From: Prevotella sp. E13-27
GTDB lineage: Bacteria; Bacteroidota; Bacteroidia; Bacteroidales; Bacteroidaceae
Reading direction: 5' to 3'
Assembly (NCBI RefSeq): GCF_023217965.1
Contig: NZ_JALPSC010000002.1
Coordinates: 1,667,356 to 1,731,355 of the forward strand
DNA: 64,000 bases
Of this stretch, positions 1 through 10,539 are shown piece by piece. Positions within the stretch are counted from its first letter, which is position 1; each line of letters begins with the position of its first letter. The notes under the pieces were generated by a model that ran no database searches, was not told the origin of the DNA, and saw only the letters and a list, made by a program, of their open reading frames with translations. Position numbers and translations under genes: made by a program.

Positions 1-326
1 ATAACTACAATCTTACGGTCGCCAAAGGTCACGTCAATTGGGCTAATAGCCACATAACCAGCGGGCAGTGTTACAACGACAGTACCAGAAGCAGCTGCAT
101 TATTAAAGGTATATGTATTACCAGACTTTGTGGCTGTCTGACCTGCATAAGTAACTGTTGCGCCTGAAACAGCAGAGGTAAATTTAACATGCAGAGTATT
201 GTTCTGTATCAACTGAACATTTGCTTTCTGTTCAATGTCAATAGCGTTATTTCTATGGCAAGATGTCATAGCAGCAGCCATACCCAACACGAGGGCAACG
301 CTTGCGAATTTGATATTAATTTTCAT
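1..326 (-). CDS. Lipoprotein of unknown function, 3' end outside window
   Basis: About 108 codons are visible, starting at an ATG at 326 and running off the left edge. The N-terminus is a lipoprotein signal (MKINIKFASVAL, hydrophobic core, then a lipobox ending TSC at about residue 23), so the product should be lipidated and exported. The rest is rich in T, V, A and G with regular beta-strand-like alternation (TVTYAGQTATKSGNTYTF), which suggests a beta-sandwich surface domain. It lies 28 bp downstream of the OmpA-type gene on the same strand and may be co-transcribed with it. I do not recognise the family. Confidence 0.7.
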   Translation of the reverse strand, partial: MKINIKFASVALVLGMAAAMTSCHRNNAIDIEQKANVQLIQNNTLHVKFTSAVSGATVTYAGQTATKSGNTYTFNNAAASGTVVVTLPAGYVAISPIDVTFGDRKIVV

Positions 327-354
327 TGTTTAAATAACTTTTGGTTGTTTTTGT

Positions 355-1524
355 TTACTTAACTGCTACAACAGCACGGCGGTTGTAAGAAATAGGAGTC
401 AGGGTATCAACACCACCTGCGGCAACAACCTCAATGTTATCGCGGCTTACACCCATCTTAACAAGTTCATCAGCAACAACCTCAGCACGCTTCTGGCTCA
501 GCTTCTGGTTATAGCTTGCGCTACCAGTCTTGCTGTCAGCATAACCTGTAACAACAATCTTAGAATTCTGGTTCTTAGCAATCTCAGCGAGCTCCTTAAC
601 ATCCTGCATATCCTTGCGAGAAGCAATCTTGCTCTTTCCAATATTGAAGAACACAGAAACTGGAGCAGCAGTAACTTCCTTGATGACAACAGGATCAGAC
701 TTTGGACACTTGTGATCCTCGTACATCTTCTTCCAGCGATCGCGATCAGCCTGCTCGTCAGCAAGCTGTGCCTGCAGAGCGTCGATCTGGCTCTGAGAGA
801 GTGCCTTCAGTGCCTCTACGTCTGGAGTCTTATTCCAATTAGACTTGCCAAGGTTATAGGTCAAGCCAAGTTCAACTCCATAGTATCTATCAGTGTTAGC
901 AACAGAAGATCCATAATTAGTAGTAGAAGCGAAGAGCTCATAGTCAGACCAATTGTAGCTCAAATCCAAATAAAGAGAAACCTTCTTTCCAAGACGGAAA
1001 TTGTTCAGCAAGCCGATGCTAGCACCAAGGCTGTTTACATTGTCGCTCATGTTACGCATCCAACCTGCACCGATGTAGGGAATAAAGTTCCACAGACGGT
1101 TCTCATTGTAACCGCAAAGCATGTTTGACAGGTTAAAGAGAGCCTGCTCCTGAATATTCAGGAACTTAATCTTTCCTGCTTCTGCGTCAGCAGCGCCTGT
1201 AGCATCAATAGATGCTGCATTGTGGCCAGCAAAGAAGATAGAACCTTTCGTACGAAGACCCATACCTGGTGTAAACCATTTGCCAAGTGAAATTGAAACA
1301 CCGAGGTCACGACGGAAATCCTTAAGAGGGCTATTGCTCAGCCCCAGACCAGCAGTGTGCGCAAATGCAGAATAAGAAGCGCCATACTGAAAGCCTGCTG
1401 AAATGAACCAATTGCTCCAAAAAGAGTTTGTAGATACGCTGTATTTTTCAACAGGTACCTCGTCTTGTGCCATTCCTGACATTGAAATACTAGCAAGTGC
1501 CAGTCCTAACAAAAACTTTTTCAT
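355..1524 (-). CDS. OmpA-family outer membrane protein
   Basis: 389 aa. Residues 1-19 are a cleavable signal peptide (MKKFLLGLALAS...GMAQ). Residues about 25-235 are rich in aromatic/glycine alternation and end in a strand like YYGVELGLTYNLG, typical of an outer membrane beta-barrel. A coiled stretch (IDALQAQLADEQADRDRWKK, about 245-265) links to a C-terminal OmpA peptidoglycan-binding domain (about 288-389) with the motifs VTGYADSKTG, YNQKLSQKRAE and NRRAVV. Proteins of this layout anchor the outer membrane to peptidoglycan. A -7 box (1572-1579) precedes it. The domain call is firm; the exact subfamily is not. Confidence 0.9.
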   Translation of the reverse strand: MKKFLLGLALASISMSGMAQDEVPVEKYSVSTNSFWSNWFISAGFQYGASYSAFAHTAGLGLSNSPLKDFRRDLGVSISLGKWFTPGMGLRTKGSIFFAGHNAASIDATGAADAEAGKIKFLNIQEQALFNLSNMLCGYNENRLWNFIPYIGAGWMRNMSDNVNSLGASIGLLNNFRLGKKVSLYLDLSYNWSDYELFASTTNYGSSVANTDRYYGVELGLTYNLGKSNWNKTPDVEALKALSQSQIDALQAQLADEQADRDRWKKMYEDHKCPKSDPVVIKEVTAAPVSVFFNIGKSKIASRKDMQDVKELAEIAKNQNSKIVVTGYADSKTGSASYNQKLSQKRAEVVADELVKMGVSRDNIEVVAAGGVDTLTPISYNRRAVVAVK

Positions 1525-1571
1525 AATGTTTAATTTTATAAAACAATCAATAATAATTTCGAAATTTGCGG

Positions 1572-1579
1572 CAAAAGTA
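1572..1579 (-). promoter_or_regulatory. -7 box (TACTTTTG) for the OmpA-type gene
   Basis: Matches the Bacteroidetes sigma-ABfr -7 consensus TAnnTTTG on the minus strand, about 48 bp upstream of the start at 1524. Confidence 0.6.
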
Positions 1580-1689
1580 TGGAAAAAAATTTAAAGTCAC
1601 AACTTTTTTCTTCACAAAATGCAGTTTTTGAGCATTTTTTCCATAAAACACAGCACTTTTTGCATTTTTTCGTACCATCTGATGCTTTT

Positions 1690-3477
1690 TTAACGAAACA
1701 TGTGTTCAATGTCTCCATGTGGGAGAATGCTCAATATTGGCTTTCCATCAGGTGTATAATTAACATTATCGCAGGCGAATAGCTGATTCACCACATGTTC
1801 CATCTCCTCATTTGACAGCACCTGCCCCTGCGGTATTGCTGCCTGACGTGCCAAACTAAGTGCAAGTGTAGAGTTCAGATGCTCTACTACAGTTGTCTTC
1901 TGCTCCATAGCATCAACTACTATAGCCTTAACTACCGAAACAGGATTGATGCCCTCGAGTCCTGCCGGAACTCCTGCCACGGCATAGCTTCCGCCACCGA
2001 GGTCACTAAGGTCAAAGCCCACAGCAACAAGCTGCGGTATGATCTGTGAAAGGATTACAGACTCAGCTGCCGTCAGTTGCACGACCTCTGGAAACAGAAG
2101 CTGCTGTGTACGGCTCTGTCGCTGACTGAGCTGATGAAGATAGTACTCGTAACGTATTCTAACATCGGCCCTATGCTGATCGATAATCATAAGTCCTGAT
2201 CGGACGGCAGTCATTATATATGTACCTTTATACTGATAGTGTGCTGGCGACTTGTCTTCAATCAACAGCTTTGGTTCTTCTTTCTCTACCAGTTTCTCTT
2301 CTGGGAAAAGAGGTTCCGGATATAATGCTTCCCACCCTTTTGGAGCAGAAACATCCTTTGAAGTTGACTTAAACGGATTATAATCAGGATTGTAAGTCAC
2401 CTTCGGCATCTCTATCGCATTCCGCTCGGGGTTGAACACAGGAATCTCGGGACGCTCCTCAGTATCAAAGTCTATTGCAGGCACTTCACAGAAACGTCCG
2501 ATAGCATCTTTTACAGCAGCTGTAAGAATCTGCCATATGCTTTGTTCATTCTCAAACTTTATCTCAGTCTTGGTTGGGTGAATGTTAACATCGATGTCAG
2601 TCGGTGCCACATCGAAGTACAGAAAATATGGTACTAACATCCCTTCTGGCACAAGACGTTCAAAAGCGTTGGTAACCGCCTTGTGGAAGTAAGAATGTTT
2701 CATAAAGCGTCCATTAACGAAAAAGTATGTCTGTGCACCTTTCTTCCGCGCTGACTCCGGTTTGCCTACAAAGCCAGAGATACGGCATATAGCAGTATCG
2801 ACATCAACAGGCAGCAGATCCTGATTCAGTTTCTTACCGAACACATCAACGATACGTTGTCTCAATGACCCTGCCTTAAGATTCATCAGTTCCTGTCCGT
2901 TGCTATAGAGCGTGAATGAGATAGAAGGATATACCAATACAATTCGCTCAAAAGCAGTCAAGATATTACTCAGTTCAGTAGAATTCGTTTTCAAGAACTT
3001 CCTTCGAGCAGGGACATTAAAGAAGATATTCTCTACTCGGAAGTTTGATCCGACGGGACTAGCTACTGGCTCTTGACTAACAACACGCGAACCGTTCAAA
3101 ACAAGTTTCGTACCTATATCCTCACCTTCAAGACGTGTTGTCAACTCCACCTGTGCCACAGCAGCAATCGAAGGCAGTGCCTCACCACGGAAACCCATAG
3201 TATGGAGGTCAAAGAGGTCATCAGCCTTTCTTATCTTTGATGTGGCATGTCGCTCAAACGCCAGACGTGCATCAGTCTCCGACATGCCTTTTCCATCGTC
3301 AACAACCTGTATGAGTGTTCGTCCAGCATCAATAACAACGACTTGAATATGCTGAGCACCCGCATCAACAGAATTCTCTACCAGCTCCTTTATCACCGAA
3401 GCTGGTCTCTGAATTACCTCACCCGCTGCTATCTGATTTGCAACTGAGTCTGGAAGAAGTTGTATAATATCACTCAT
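1690..3477 (-). CDS. mutL: DNA mismatch repair protein MutL
   Basis: 595 aa, slightly short for MutL. The N-terminal GHKL ATPase half carries the diagnostic motifs: [20 protein letters not shown] at about residues 15-34, NSVDAGA, DDGKGM near 60, HATSKI near 76 and GFRGEAL near 96. A variable proline/acidic linker (about 340-410) precedes the C-terminal dimerisation domain. The place where endonuclease-type MutLs have DQHAxxExxxxE reads [12 protein letters not shown], so two positions of that metal-binding motif are changed. MutL couples MutS mismatch recognition to strand removal. Its start overlaps the stop of the upstream small membrane gene by ATGA, so it is probably translationally coupled and part of the guaB-to-mutL run. 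Confidence 0.95.
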   Translation of the reverse strand: MSDIIQLLPDSVANQIAAGEVIQRPASVIKELVENSVDAGAQHIQVVVIDAGRTLIQVVDDGKGMSETDARLAFERHATSKIRKADDLFDLHTMGFRGEALPSIAAVAQVELTTRLEGEDIGTKLVLNGSRVVSQEPVASPVGSNFRVENIFFNVPARRKFLKTNSTELSNILTAFERIVLVYPSISFTLYSNGQELMNLKAGSLRQRIVDVFGKKLNQDLLPVDVDTAICRISGFVGKPESARKKGAQTYFFVNGRFMKHSYFHKAVTNAFERLVPEGMLVPYFLYFDVAPTDIDVNIHPTKTEIKFENEQSIWQILTAAVKDAIGRFCEVPAIDFDTEERPEIPVFNPERNAIEMPKVTYNPDYNPFKSTSKDVSAPKGWEALYPEPLFPEEKLVEKEEPKLLIEDKSPAHYQYKGTYIMTAVRSGLMIIDQHRADVRIRYEYYLHQLSQRQSRTQQLLFPEVVQLTAAESVILSQIIPQLVAVGFDLSDLGGGSYAVAGVPAGLEGINPVSVVKAIVVDAMEQKTTVVEHLNSTLALSLARQAAIPQGQVLSNEEMEHVVNQLFACDNVNYTPDGKPILSILPHGDIEHMFR

Positions 3478-3731
3478 AATATTAATCTAAAAACAATCCA
3501 TATGAACGCTGCAAGCAACACCAATGCTAAAAAATGATGGCTCCATGAGGCCATAAAAGAATGGCGACGAGGGGTTGAGAAGTGCATTATCTGATTATGA
3601 CTACCATCATCACTATTCTTATAGCTCTCGCCACTTAATTCTTTACGCGCACGTTTCTCAATCTCAGCCAGCTGTTCTTTTCTGGTATCGACATATATAG
3701 GTGGCAAATTAAAACAACGAGGCTTTCTCAT
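3474..3731 (-). CDS. Small single-pass membrane protein
   Basis: 85 aa. The N-terminal two thirds are charged and polar ([19 protein letters not shown]); residues about 62-85 form one transmembrane helix ([21 protein letters not shown]) that reaches the C-terminus, so the charged part probably faces the cytoplasm (tail-anchored style). It overlaps mutL by 4 bp downstream and the OstA-like gene by 4 bp upstream, so it is embedded in a translationally coupled operon. No named family recognised. Confidence 0.75.
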   Translation of the reverse strand: MRKPRCFNLPPIYVDTRKEQLAEIEKRARKELSGESYKNSDDGSHNQIMHFSTPRRHSFMASWSHHFLALVLLAAFIWIVFRLIL

Positions 3732-5419
3732 TCTGACAATTTCTGTAGTGGAGCCTGTCGGCGCTTTACTACTTTAAGTTCAGTACCCGCTTTCTTTCCA
3801 CGCCATACGAAGATGTCTTCCTTAGACAACGGCCTAACATAGTCAAACCAGGCGAAACCTTCCAGATAGCGTTTCAATGGTGGTATCTGAGTCATGGGAT
3901 AGACGACCCCTTCACTCTTTGGAGTCCAAATGCGTTGCAATTTCTGTTTCTCCATATACATACGCATTTCTTCTGTCTCCATTGTGACGAAGCCTATATA
4001 CGTACTATCTGATTCATCAATTGGATAATATGCCACAAGCACATTTCCCACTGCCCTACCCTCATTTATTTCTCCATTCTTAAAGAAAGCAAACATCTCC
4101 TTCGACGACACCTGATTATACTGGTCTTTTTCATGAAGGTCTTCTATTGAGAATGCCTGGTTTATAACATGAGCCCTGTCAATTACCGAGTCTTTCATAT
4201 ATACTTTTATCTCCTCGCCTAACAGCTGTTGATCCATGTTCCACACTATCGGGTCACGGTATAGTGTCATACATGAGTCTTTTTGATTATAAACAAGCGA
4301 GTCACACACAGCCTGCAAATCTGTTCTGTATGCCCTTACCTTATGAAAAGCATGAATCACCCTATACACGGAATCAGTCTCTTTGTTATATGTAAAGACT
4401 TTGAATGTGTCTGCATGCATGAACAGCGAGTCTTTCTGCGAATAATCCACTGTCATAGCGCTGTCGGTACACATAGCGTATCCCGTTGGTTCTTCATAAT
4501 AGCCATAGTTGCCTGTCAGCATGTTCTTATTCAGCGTATCAGTATATACGACATTACGGAATGCCTCGCTGACGCCTGTCTTACCATTATATGCGATGCT
4601 GTCGCCAGTCATTATTCTGCCACCGTTATCTATCGTTGACCTCTGTAGCAGCTGTCCTTGCTCAAGATCTGTATTATAGTATCCCAGCTCAGAATAGATA
4701 TGACTCTCACCGCTTGTAATATTCGATGGTCCTACGATGTGGGCGAGCTTCATTTCAGTGTCATAATATAGCGAATCGGTTTTCAATACAAAGTTTTTAT
4801 CAACCATCACGACATCATAATAGAATATTGCCATCTTCGTGTCGGTATGGTATTCACCCCAATCGCTGACGAGCGTAGTAGTCTTATCGACCATTTTTCC
4901 ACCTTCCTGGAAATAGCCCATGTTCCACAGCCTGTCAAAATAGAGTGAATCAGTATAAAGCGTTGTCTCACGATGCTTCATCACGACATTGTCCAATGCC
5001 TGCATCAACTGGTCGTTACCGTCATAGTAGCCATAGTCGCTTATGAGCGACAGTGTGTCACCCTGCAGCATTTTCACATTTCCGAAAGCCTCAAAAGAGT
5101 TTGTGTCTTCAAAGAAGTTCGCGCTGTCACAATAGAGGTAGGCACCGTTATGTTCAAACTGTACATTACCCTGTAGCACCTGAGCGTTGTTGTTATGCCA
5201 GCGTTCATAAAAGAGTCTATCTGCATGAATGAGATAAACCCGGTCTTCTTTTTTTGTTTCCTTCTTCTTTTCTTTTGGCTTCTGTTGGGTCTTTTTGTCT
5301 TTATCAGGTAAAGGGTACGACTTCGTTGCGCCATACAGGAACGTGGCACAAAGCGCAAACAGAAGCATCGTAATGATGCTTCTGAAGCCCAAATATCCTA
5401 TGATAGAATATACTCTCAC
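3728..5419 (-). CDS. OstA-like (LptA/LptD N-terminal type) protein
   Basis: 563 aa. The N-terminus carries a signal-anchor (IITMLLFALCATFLYGATKS). Then come many repeats of about 25 residues alternating Y-C/T-D-S-L-x-Y/F-D with G-N-V-x-M/Y (for example YLYCDSANFFEDTNSFEAFG and DTLSLISDYGYYDGND). This is the signature of the OstA/LptA beta-jellyroll fold used in lipopolysaccharide transport and assembly. The protein lacks a long LptD barrel, so it is an OstA-domain periplasmic protein rather than full LptD. It is close-packed with two periplasmic foldases upstream, consistent with a role in outer membrane biogenesis. Overlaps the next gene by 4 bp. Confidence 0.8.
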   Translation of the reverse strand: MRVYSIIGYLGFRSIITMLLFALCATFLYGATKSYPLPDKDKKTQQKPKEKKKETKKEDRVYLIHADRLFYERWHNNNAQVLQGNVQFEHNGAYLYCDSANFFEDTNSFEAFGNVKMLQGDTLSLISDYGYYDGNDQLMQALDNVVMKHRETTLYTDSLYFDRLWNMGYFQEGGKMVDKTTTLVSDWGEYHTDTKMAIFYYDVVMVDKNFVLKTDSLYYDTEMKLAHIVGPSNITSGESHIYSELGYYNTDLEQGQLLQRSTIDNGGRIMTGDSIAYNGKTGVSEAFRNVVYTDTLNKNMLTGNYGYYEEPTGYAMCTDSAMTVDYSQKDSLFMHADTFKVFTYNKETDSVYRVIHAFHKVRAYRTDLQAVCDSLVYNQKDSCMTLYRDPIVWNMDQQLLGEEIKVYMKDSVIDRAHVINQAFSIEDLHEKDQYNQVSSKEMFAFFKNGEINEGRAVGNVLVAYYPIDESDSTYIGFVTMETEEMRMYMEKQKLQRIWTPKSEGVVYPMTQIPPLKRYLEGFAWFDYVRPLSKEDIFVWRGKKAGTELKVVKRRQAPLQKLSE

Positions 5420-5459
5420 CTATATTATATAATGTATCAAACTGCTCTGCAAGGGTCTT

Positions 5460-6845
5460 TTACCTTATCCACCCTTGGTATTCAAAGTCGCAATCCTTGT
5501 AATTCTCGTTTATACGCACGTAAGTGTTTTTTATCTTATTAACGACCCACTTATGGATTGCCTCATTACGCCGTTTCTCCAAGACAAGATTCTTCATTAC
5601 TTGAAAGTCCTCAGTGATTGTGGCTTTATGTCCCTCAGAACGACTTTTCAGTTTTGCAATAACACACACAGTCTTTCCACGATCATTTATCATAGTAAAC
5701 GGCTGTGATATCTGACCAACCTTCATTGTATCCACTACCCTTGCCACCTCAGCAGGCAGGTCCTGCAGTTGGAAACGCGATGTCTGTCCCATCTCCGAGC
5801 GGTTTGCCATAAGACCACGGTTGTTCCTTGTATCCTTATCGTCAGAGATGTAAGATGCGCCATCCTCAAAGGTAAACTTTCCTTCGCGAATATCCATTGC
5901 CACCGAATCAAGACGCGCCAGCGATGCATTGATAGCTGAATCACTAACCTCTGGCTTCAAAAGAATATGGCGTACCTTTATCTTATCTCCACGCTTGTCC
6001 ACATACTGAATAATGTGATAGCCAAATTCTGACTCAACAATTTTTGAGATCTTCTTCGGGTCTGTAAGGTTGAAAGCGACAGCAGCGAAAGCGGGGTCAA
6101 GCATACCACGACCTGTATAGTCAAGTTCTCCGCCACGACGTGCTGAGCCAGGATCCTGCGAATAGAGACGGGCAAGAGTCTGGAAGGTTGCCTCTCCTCG
6201 AGTTACGCGGTCAGTATAGTCACGCAGCTCATCCTTCACCCTGTTTATCTCCTCCGGTGTCACTCGTGGCGTCTGAGCAATAATCTGCACCTCAACCTCT
6301 GTTGGAACAAAAGGAATGCTGTCCAATGGCAGGTCTTTGAAATAGCGTCTCACCTCAGCAGGTGTCACTGTGACGCCCTTCACCAGATGCTCCTTCATTC
6401 TCTGAATCATCAACTGGTCCTTCAAGTCGTCGTGCATAGAAGCACGTATCTGCGAGAGGCTCTGCTTACGATATTCCTCCAGTTTCTCTCTTGAACCGAT
6501 CTGAGAGATCATATACTCCAGTCTTGCCTCAATCTGTGAGTTTACCTCAGACTCAGTCACTTCAATACTGTCTATGGCTGCCTGATGAAGGAACAGCTTC
6601 TGCACAGCAATCTGTTCTGGAATGGCACAGTCTGGGTTACGCTCCCAACGGACGCCTTCCATAGCAGCCTGTATGCGCGTCACCTCGATGTCGCTCTTCA
6701 GTATGGCTTCATCTCCTACGACCCACACCACCTCATCAACAACATTCTGAGCATATGTTGGTATGAATGAGAGATGGACAAAGAGCAATGATAAAAGAAT
6801 CCATGATCTGCTACTTTTACCAACCATACTGTTTTCCTTACGCAT
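5460..6845 (-). CDS. SurA-like periplasmic peptidyl-prolyl isomerase/chaperone
   Basis: About 461 aa from the start chosen at 6845 (MRKENSMVGK); an ATG at 6827 or one 27 bp upstream at 6872 are alternatives, and all keep the signal peptide (SWILLSLLFVHLSFIPTYAQ). The mature N-terminus (VVDEVVWVVGDEAILKSDIE) is the SurA N-terminal domain. Two parvulin (PpiC) domains follow: one around VPTEVEVQIIAQTPRVTPEE...GGELDYTGRGMLDPAFAAVA, another around KIKVRHILLKPEVSDSAINA. It would assist folding of outer membrane proteins. It lies between the second PpiC gene and the OstA-like gene. Confidence 0.88.
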   Translation of the reverse strand: MRKENSMVGKSSRSWILLSLLFVHLSFIPTYAQNVVDEVVWVVGDEAILKSDIEVTRIQAAMEGVRWERNPDCAIPEQIAVQKLFLHQAAIDSIEVTESEVNSQIEARLEYMISQIGSREKLEEYRKQSLSQIRASMHDDLKDQLMIQRMKEHLVKGVTVTPAEVRRYFKDLPLDSIPFVPTEVEVQIIAQTPRVTPEEINRVKDELRDYTDRVTRGEATFQTLARLYSQDPGSARRGGELDYTGRGMLDPAFAAVAFNLTDPKKISKIVESEFGYHIIQYVDKRGDKIKVRHILLKPEVSDSAINASLARLDSVAMDIREGKFTFEDGASYISDDKDTRNNRGLMANRSEMGQTSRFQLQDLPAEVARVVDTMKVGQISQPFTMINDRGKTVCVIAKLKSRSEGHKATITEDFQVMKNLVLEKRRNEAIHKWVVNKIKNTYVRINENYKDCDFEYQGWIR

Positions 6846-6902
6846 TGAACCTTCGCAAATATTTAATATCATCTGATATACAAAATTAAGGCTGTAAGCC
6901 GC

Positions 6903-8324
6903 TTAGTGTTTATTTACTGTTTCAAGTACTTCCTTGTTCACAGTAAAAAGATACTTCTTTCTCAGCTCAGCCACCCACTCTTTCTCGAGGGCCTCCTGAT
7001 AGTCTGCAACTACAAGTCCGCGCACATCGGTATAATCCTCAGGACGCTTCTTTAGCACTTTACCATAGACACCATCGATAGGATAGTCCTTAACCTTGGT
7101 CACCGTGGTATCTTTCTTGAAGATGATGCTATCAACAAGAGCATTATCGCCCTTCTTGAAGATGCCCTTCTCTACACGGATACGGAGTACCGAGTCATTA
7201 TTGAATGTAGAACGAAGTTTCTCTGCCCATTTATCAAACGGAAGTTTCTTCACGCAATCCTTAACAGCCTGAACATCAGCCTCATCCTTCACATGGAAAG
7301 CCATGCCTTTGAAACGTGGCTCGTCCCACTCATAGCGTTTCTTATTCTTCTTGAAGAAATTTGCAAGCCCAGAATCATCCTTAGCTGCCTTGTCCCAAAC
7401 GAGCTTGTTGCTTATCTCATAGAGCAAGAGACCATCGTGATATTCCTGTATGAGATATTTCAGTTCCATATCCTTTGCCGACAACTCATCAGCTTTTTCA
7501 TCCATAATCTGCTCCTTTGTCTTCGTACCATTCGAAGCCTTCACGAGCTCATCAACCTTCTGCTCAGCTATACGGTCGCGCAGATTACGCTGTTCAATGA
7601 AACGTATGATGTTATCGTGATGGAACTCAAACGGCTCGAGCATCTTCTTCTCCATAACCTTGATGATATGGAAGCCGTAAGCCGTCTGCACAACATCCGA
7701 CATCTGTCCTGGCTGAAGAGAGAATGCCACATCCTCGAACTCCTTCACGAACTGGCCTCGCTGTACGAAAGGCAACAGACCGCCCTGACGTGCAGAGCCA
7801 GGATCCTCGGACACTTTCTTTGCCAACTCTGCAAAGTCTGCGCCTGCCTTCAGAGCCTTATAAATAGAGTCGATGCGCACCTTTGCTGCAGCTACCTCAC
7901 TGTCAGGAGCTTGTTGGTTCAAGCGCAGGAGTATGTGAGAGGCCTGTACCAGTCCGTCAGGACCAATACGCTTCACGGTCTCATCATATATACGATGAGC
8001 CTCAGCCTCTATATCTGCGTCGGTCACGAGCATTGGACGAAGCTGCTGGTCACGATACTGTGCAAACTCTTTCTTAAACGATTTCAGCGTGTCATATTTC
8101 TCATCAAGAGCAGCAATCACCTTCAGCTTATAGTTAATGAATAGATCAACATACTCGTCAACAGTTTTCTTGTCGATGACACCTTCTGAGTTATTCTTGT
8201 TATAAGAGTATTCAAACTCTGAGCGCAATACTGGCTGTCCGTTTACAGTCATTATGACTGGATCAGTCTGCGCCATTGCGGCAACGCTTAAGGCGCACGC
8301 TGCAAGAAGCATATTCAGTCTCAT
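6903..8324 (-). CDS. Parvulin-type (PpiC) periplasmic peptidyl-prolyl isomerase
   Basis: 473 aa. Signal peptide of about 18 residues (MRLNMLLAACALSVAAMAQ), then a SurA/PpiD-like N-terminal helical region (NGQPVLRSEFEYSYNKNNSE). A canonical parvulin domain follows at about 120-235 (QASHILLRLNQQAPDSEVAA ... EDPGSARQGGLLPFVQRGQF ... YGFHIIKVMEKK). A second, degenerate segment fills the C-terminal half. Likely a foldase or chaperone for envelope proteins. It starts 40 bp after guaB and is followed closely by the SurA-like gene; the two parvulins plus the OstA-like protein form an envelope-assembly block. Confidence 0.88.
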   Translation of the reverse strand: MRLNMLLAACALSVAAMAQTDPVIMTVNGQPVLRSEFEYSYNKNNSEGVIDKKTVDEYVDLFINYKLKVIAALDEKYDTLKSFKKEFAQYRDQQLRPMLVTDADIEAEAHRIYDETVKRIGPDGLVQASHILLRLNQQAPDSEVAAAKVRIDSIYKALKAGADFAELAKKVSEDPGSARQGGLLPFVQRGQFVKEFEDVAFSLQPGQMSDVVQTAYGFHIIKVMEKKMLEPFEFHHDNIIRFIEQRNLRDRIAEQKVDELVKASNGTKTKEQIMDEKADELSAKDMELKYLIQEYHDGLLLYEISNKLVWDKAAKDDSGLANFFKKNKKRYEWDEPRFKGMAFHVKDEADVQAVKDCVKKLPFDKWAEKLRSTFNNDSVLRIRVEKGIFKKGDNALVDSIIFKKDTTVTKVKDYPIDGVYGKVLKKRPEDYTDVRGLVVADYQEALEKEWVAELRKKYLFTVNKEVLETVNKH

Positions 8325-8364
8325 ATAATATAATAATGTGTATTATAGTTTCTTAGGAAACGAA

Positions 8365-9858
<1,494 letters not shown>

Positions 9859-9876
9859 TTAATTTTTTATTGCGTG

Positions 9877-9884
9877 CAAAGATA
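9877..9884 (-). promoter_or_regulatory. -7 box (TATCTTTG) for guaB
   Basis: TAnnTTTG match on the minus strand about 30 bp upstream of the guaB start; the following genes have only short gaps or overlaps, so it may serve the run down to mutL. Confidence 0.6.
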
Positions 9885-10022
9885 CACATTTTTCCGCACC
9901 TGTGAATGCACTTTTAGTAATTTCTTGTTGAATTAACACGATTTAAAGCATTCACGGGTGCTGAATTTGCCCACAAAAGACAATCTTGTCATAAACGGGG
10001 CTCTTATTGCTTTTCTCAGAAG

Positions 10023-10513
10023 CTATCTCGTACGAACGAATTTCTTTCCGTCTTTAATATATAGTCCACACGATGGCATGCCTGTCACACGGCGGCCGTG
10101 GGTGTACCCGGGCTATAGTTTACGCTGATGCCAAAGTCATGTATACTGGTGAGATTATTCCAGTAATAATCCATCGAAAGGTTTATTGCGTAGTTGATAC
10201 GGTCATTGGTTGCCTCGTCACCACCGTTGTTATACCAGTGTCCGACTGTACCCTTTGGCAGCGTTACGAACTTTATCACATCACCGTAGCCAACACCATA
10301 GTTGTTATTGATAGCATATGCACGCATGTAATAGACTGTGGCAGGCTTTAGGTCACGCATCCAATAAATTTTTCCTGCCTGATTCAGATACTCGGTAGTG
10401 CGATTGTCAGTAACCTTCGGTTCTGGATGTTCTGCCCAGCAGAAGCCCTCTTCAAGGATAATGGGCAATAAAAAACAAGTTAGGCAAATACTTAAAGATA
10501 TCTGTAATCGCAA
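10023..10513 (-). pseudogene. Remnant of a fibronectin-type surface protein (possible metalloprotease)
   Basis: An open frame from 10513 to 10085 encodes an FnIII-like segment (EEGFCWAEHPEPKV, LKPATVYYMRAYAINNNYGV) followed by GTVGHWYNNGGDEATNDRIN and a short stretch ending NYSPGTPTA. In related Bacteroidales surface proteins this is normally followed by a longer, possibly metalloprotease-like, domain (from memory of the family). Here the frame stops at once. In the neighbouring frame a typical C-terminal tail appears (MPSCGLYIKDGKKFVRTR, stop at 10023), so an internal deletion with frameshift has removed the catalytic part. The N-terminus is also missing, since the frame opens with an unrelated hydrophobic stretch 26 bp from recQ. 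Non-functional remnant. Confidence 0.65.
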
Positions 10514-10539
10514 GGCATTTGCCCTGTGATTACAAGATA

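Noticed and set aside
7293..8144. 283-codon plus-strand ORF opposite the PpiC gene
   Set aside because: Antisense to a gene with a full parvulin domain; the translation shows no motif.
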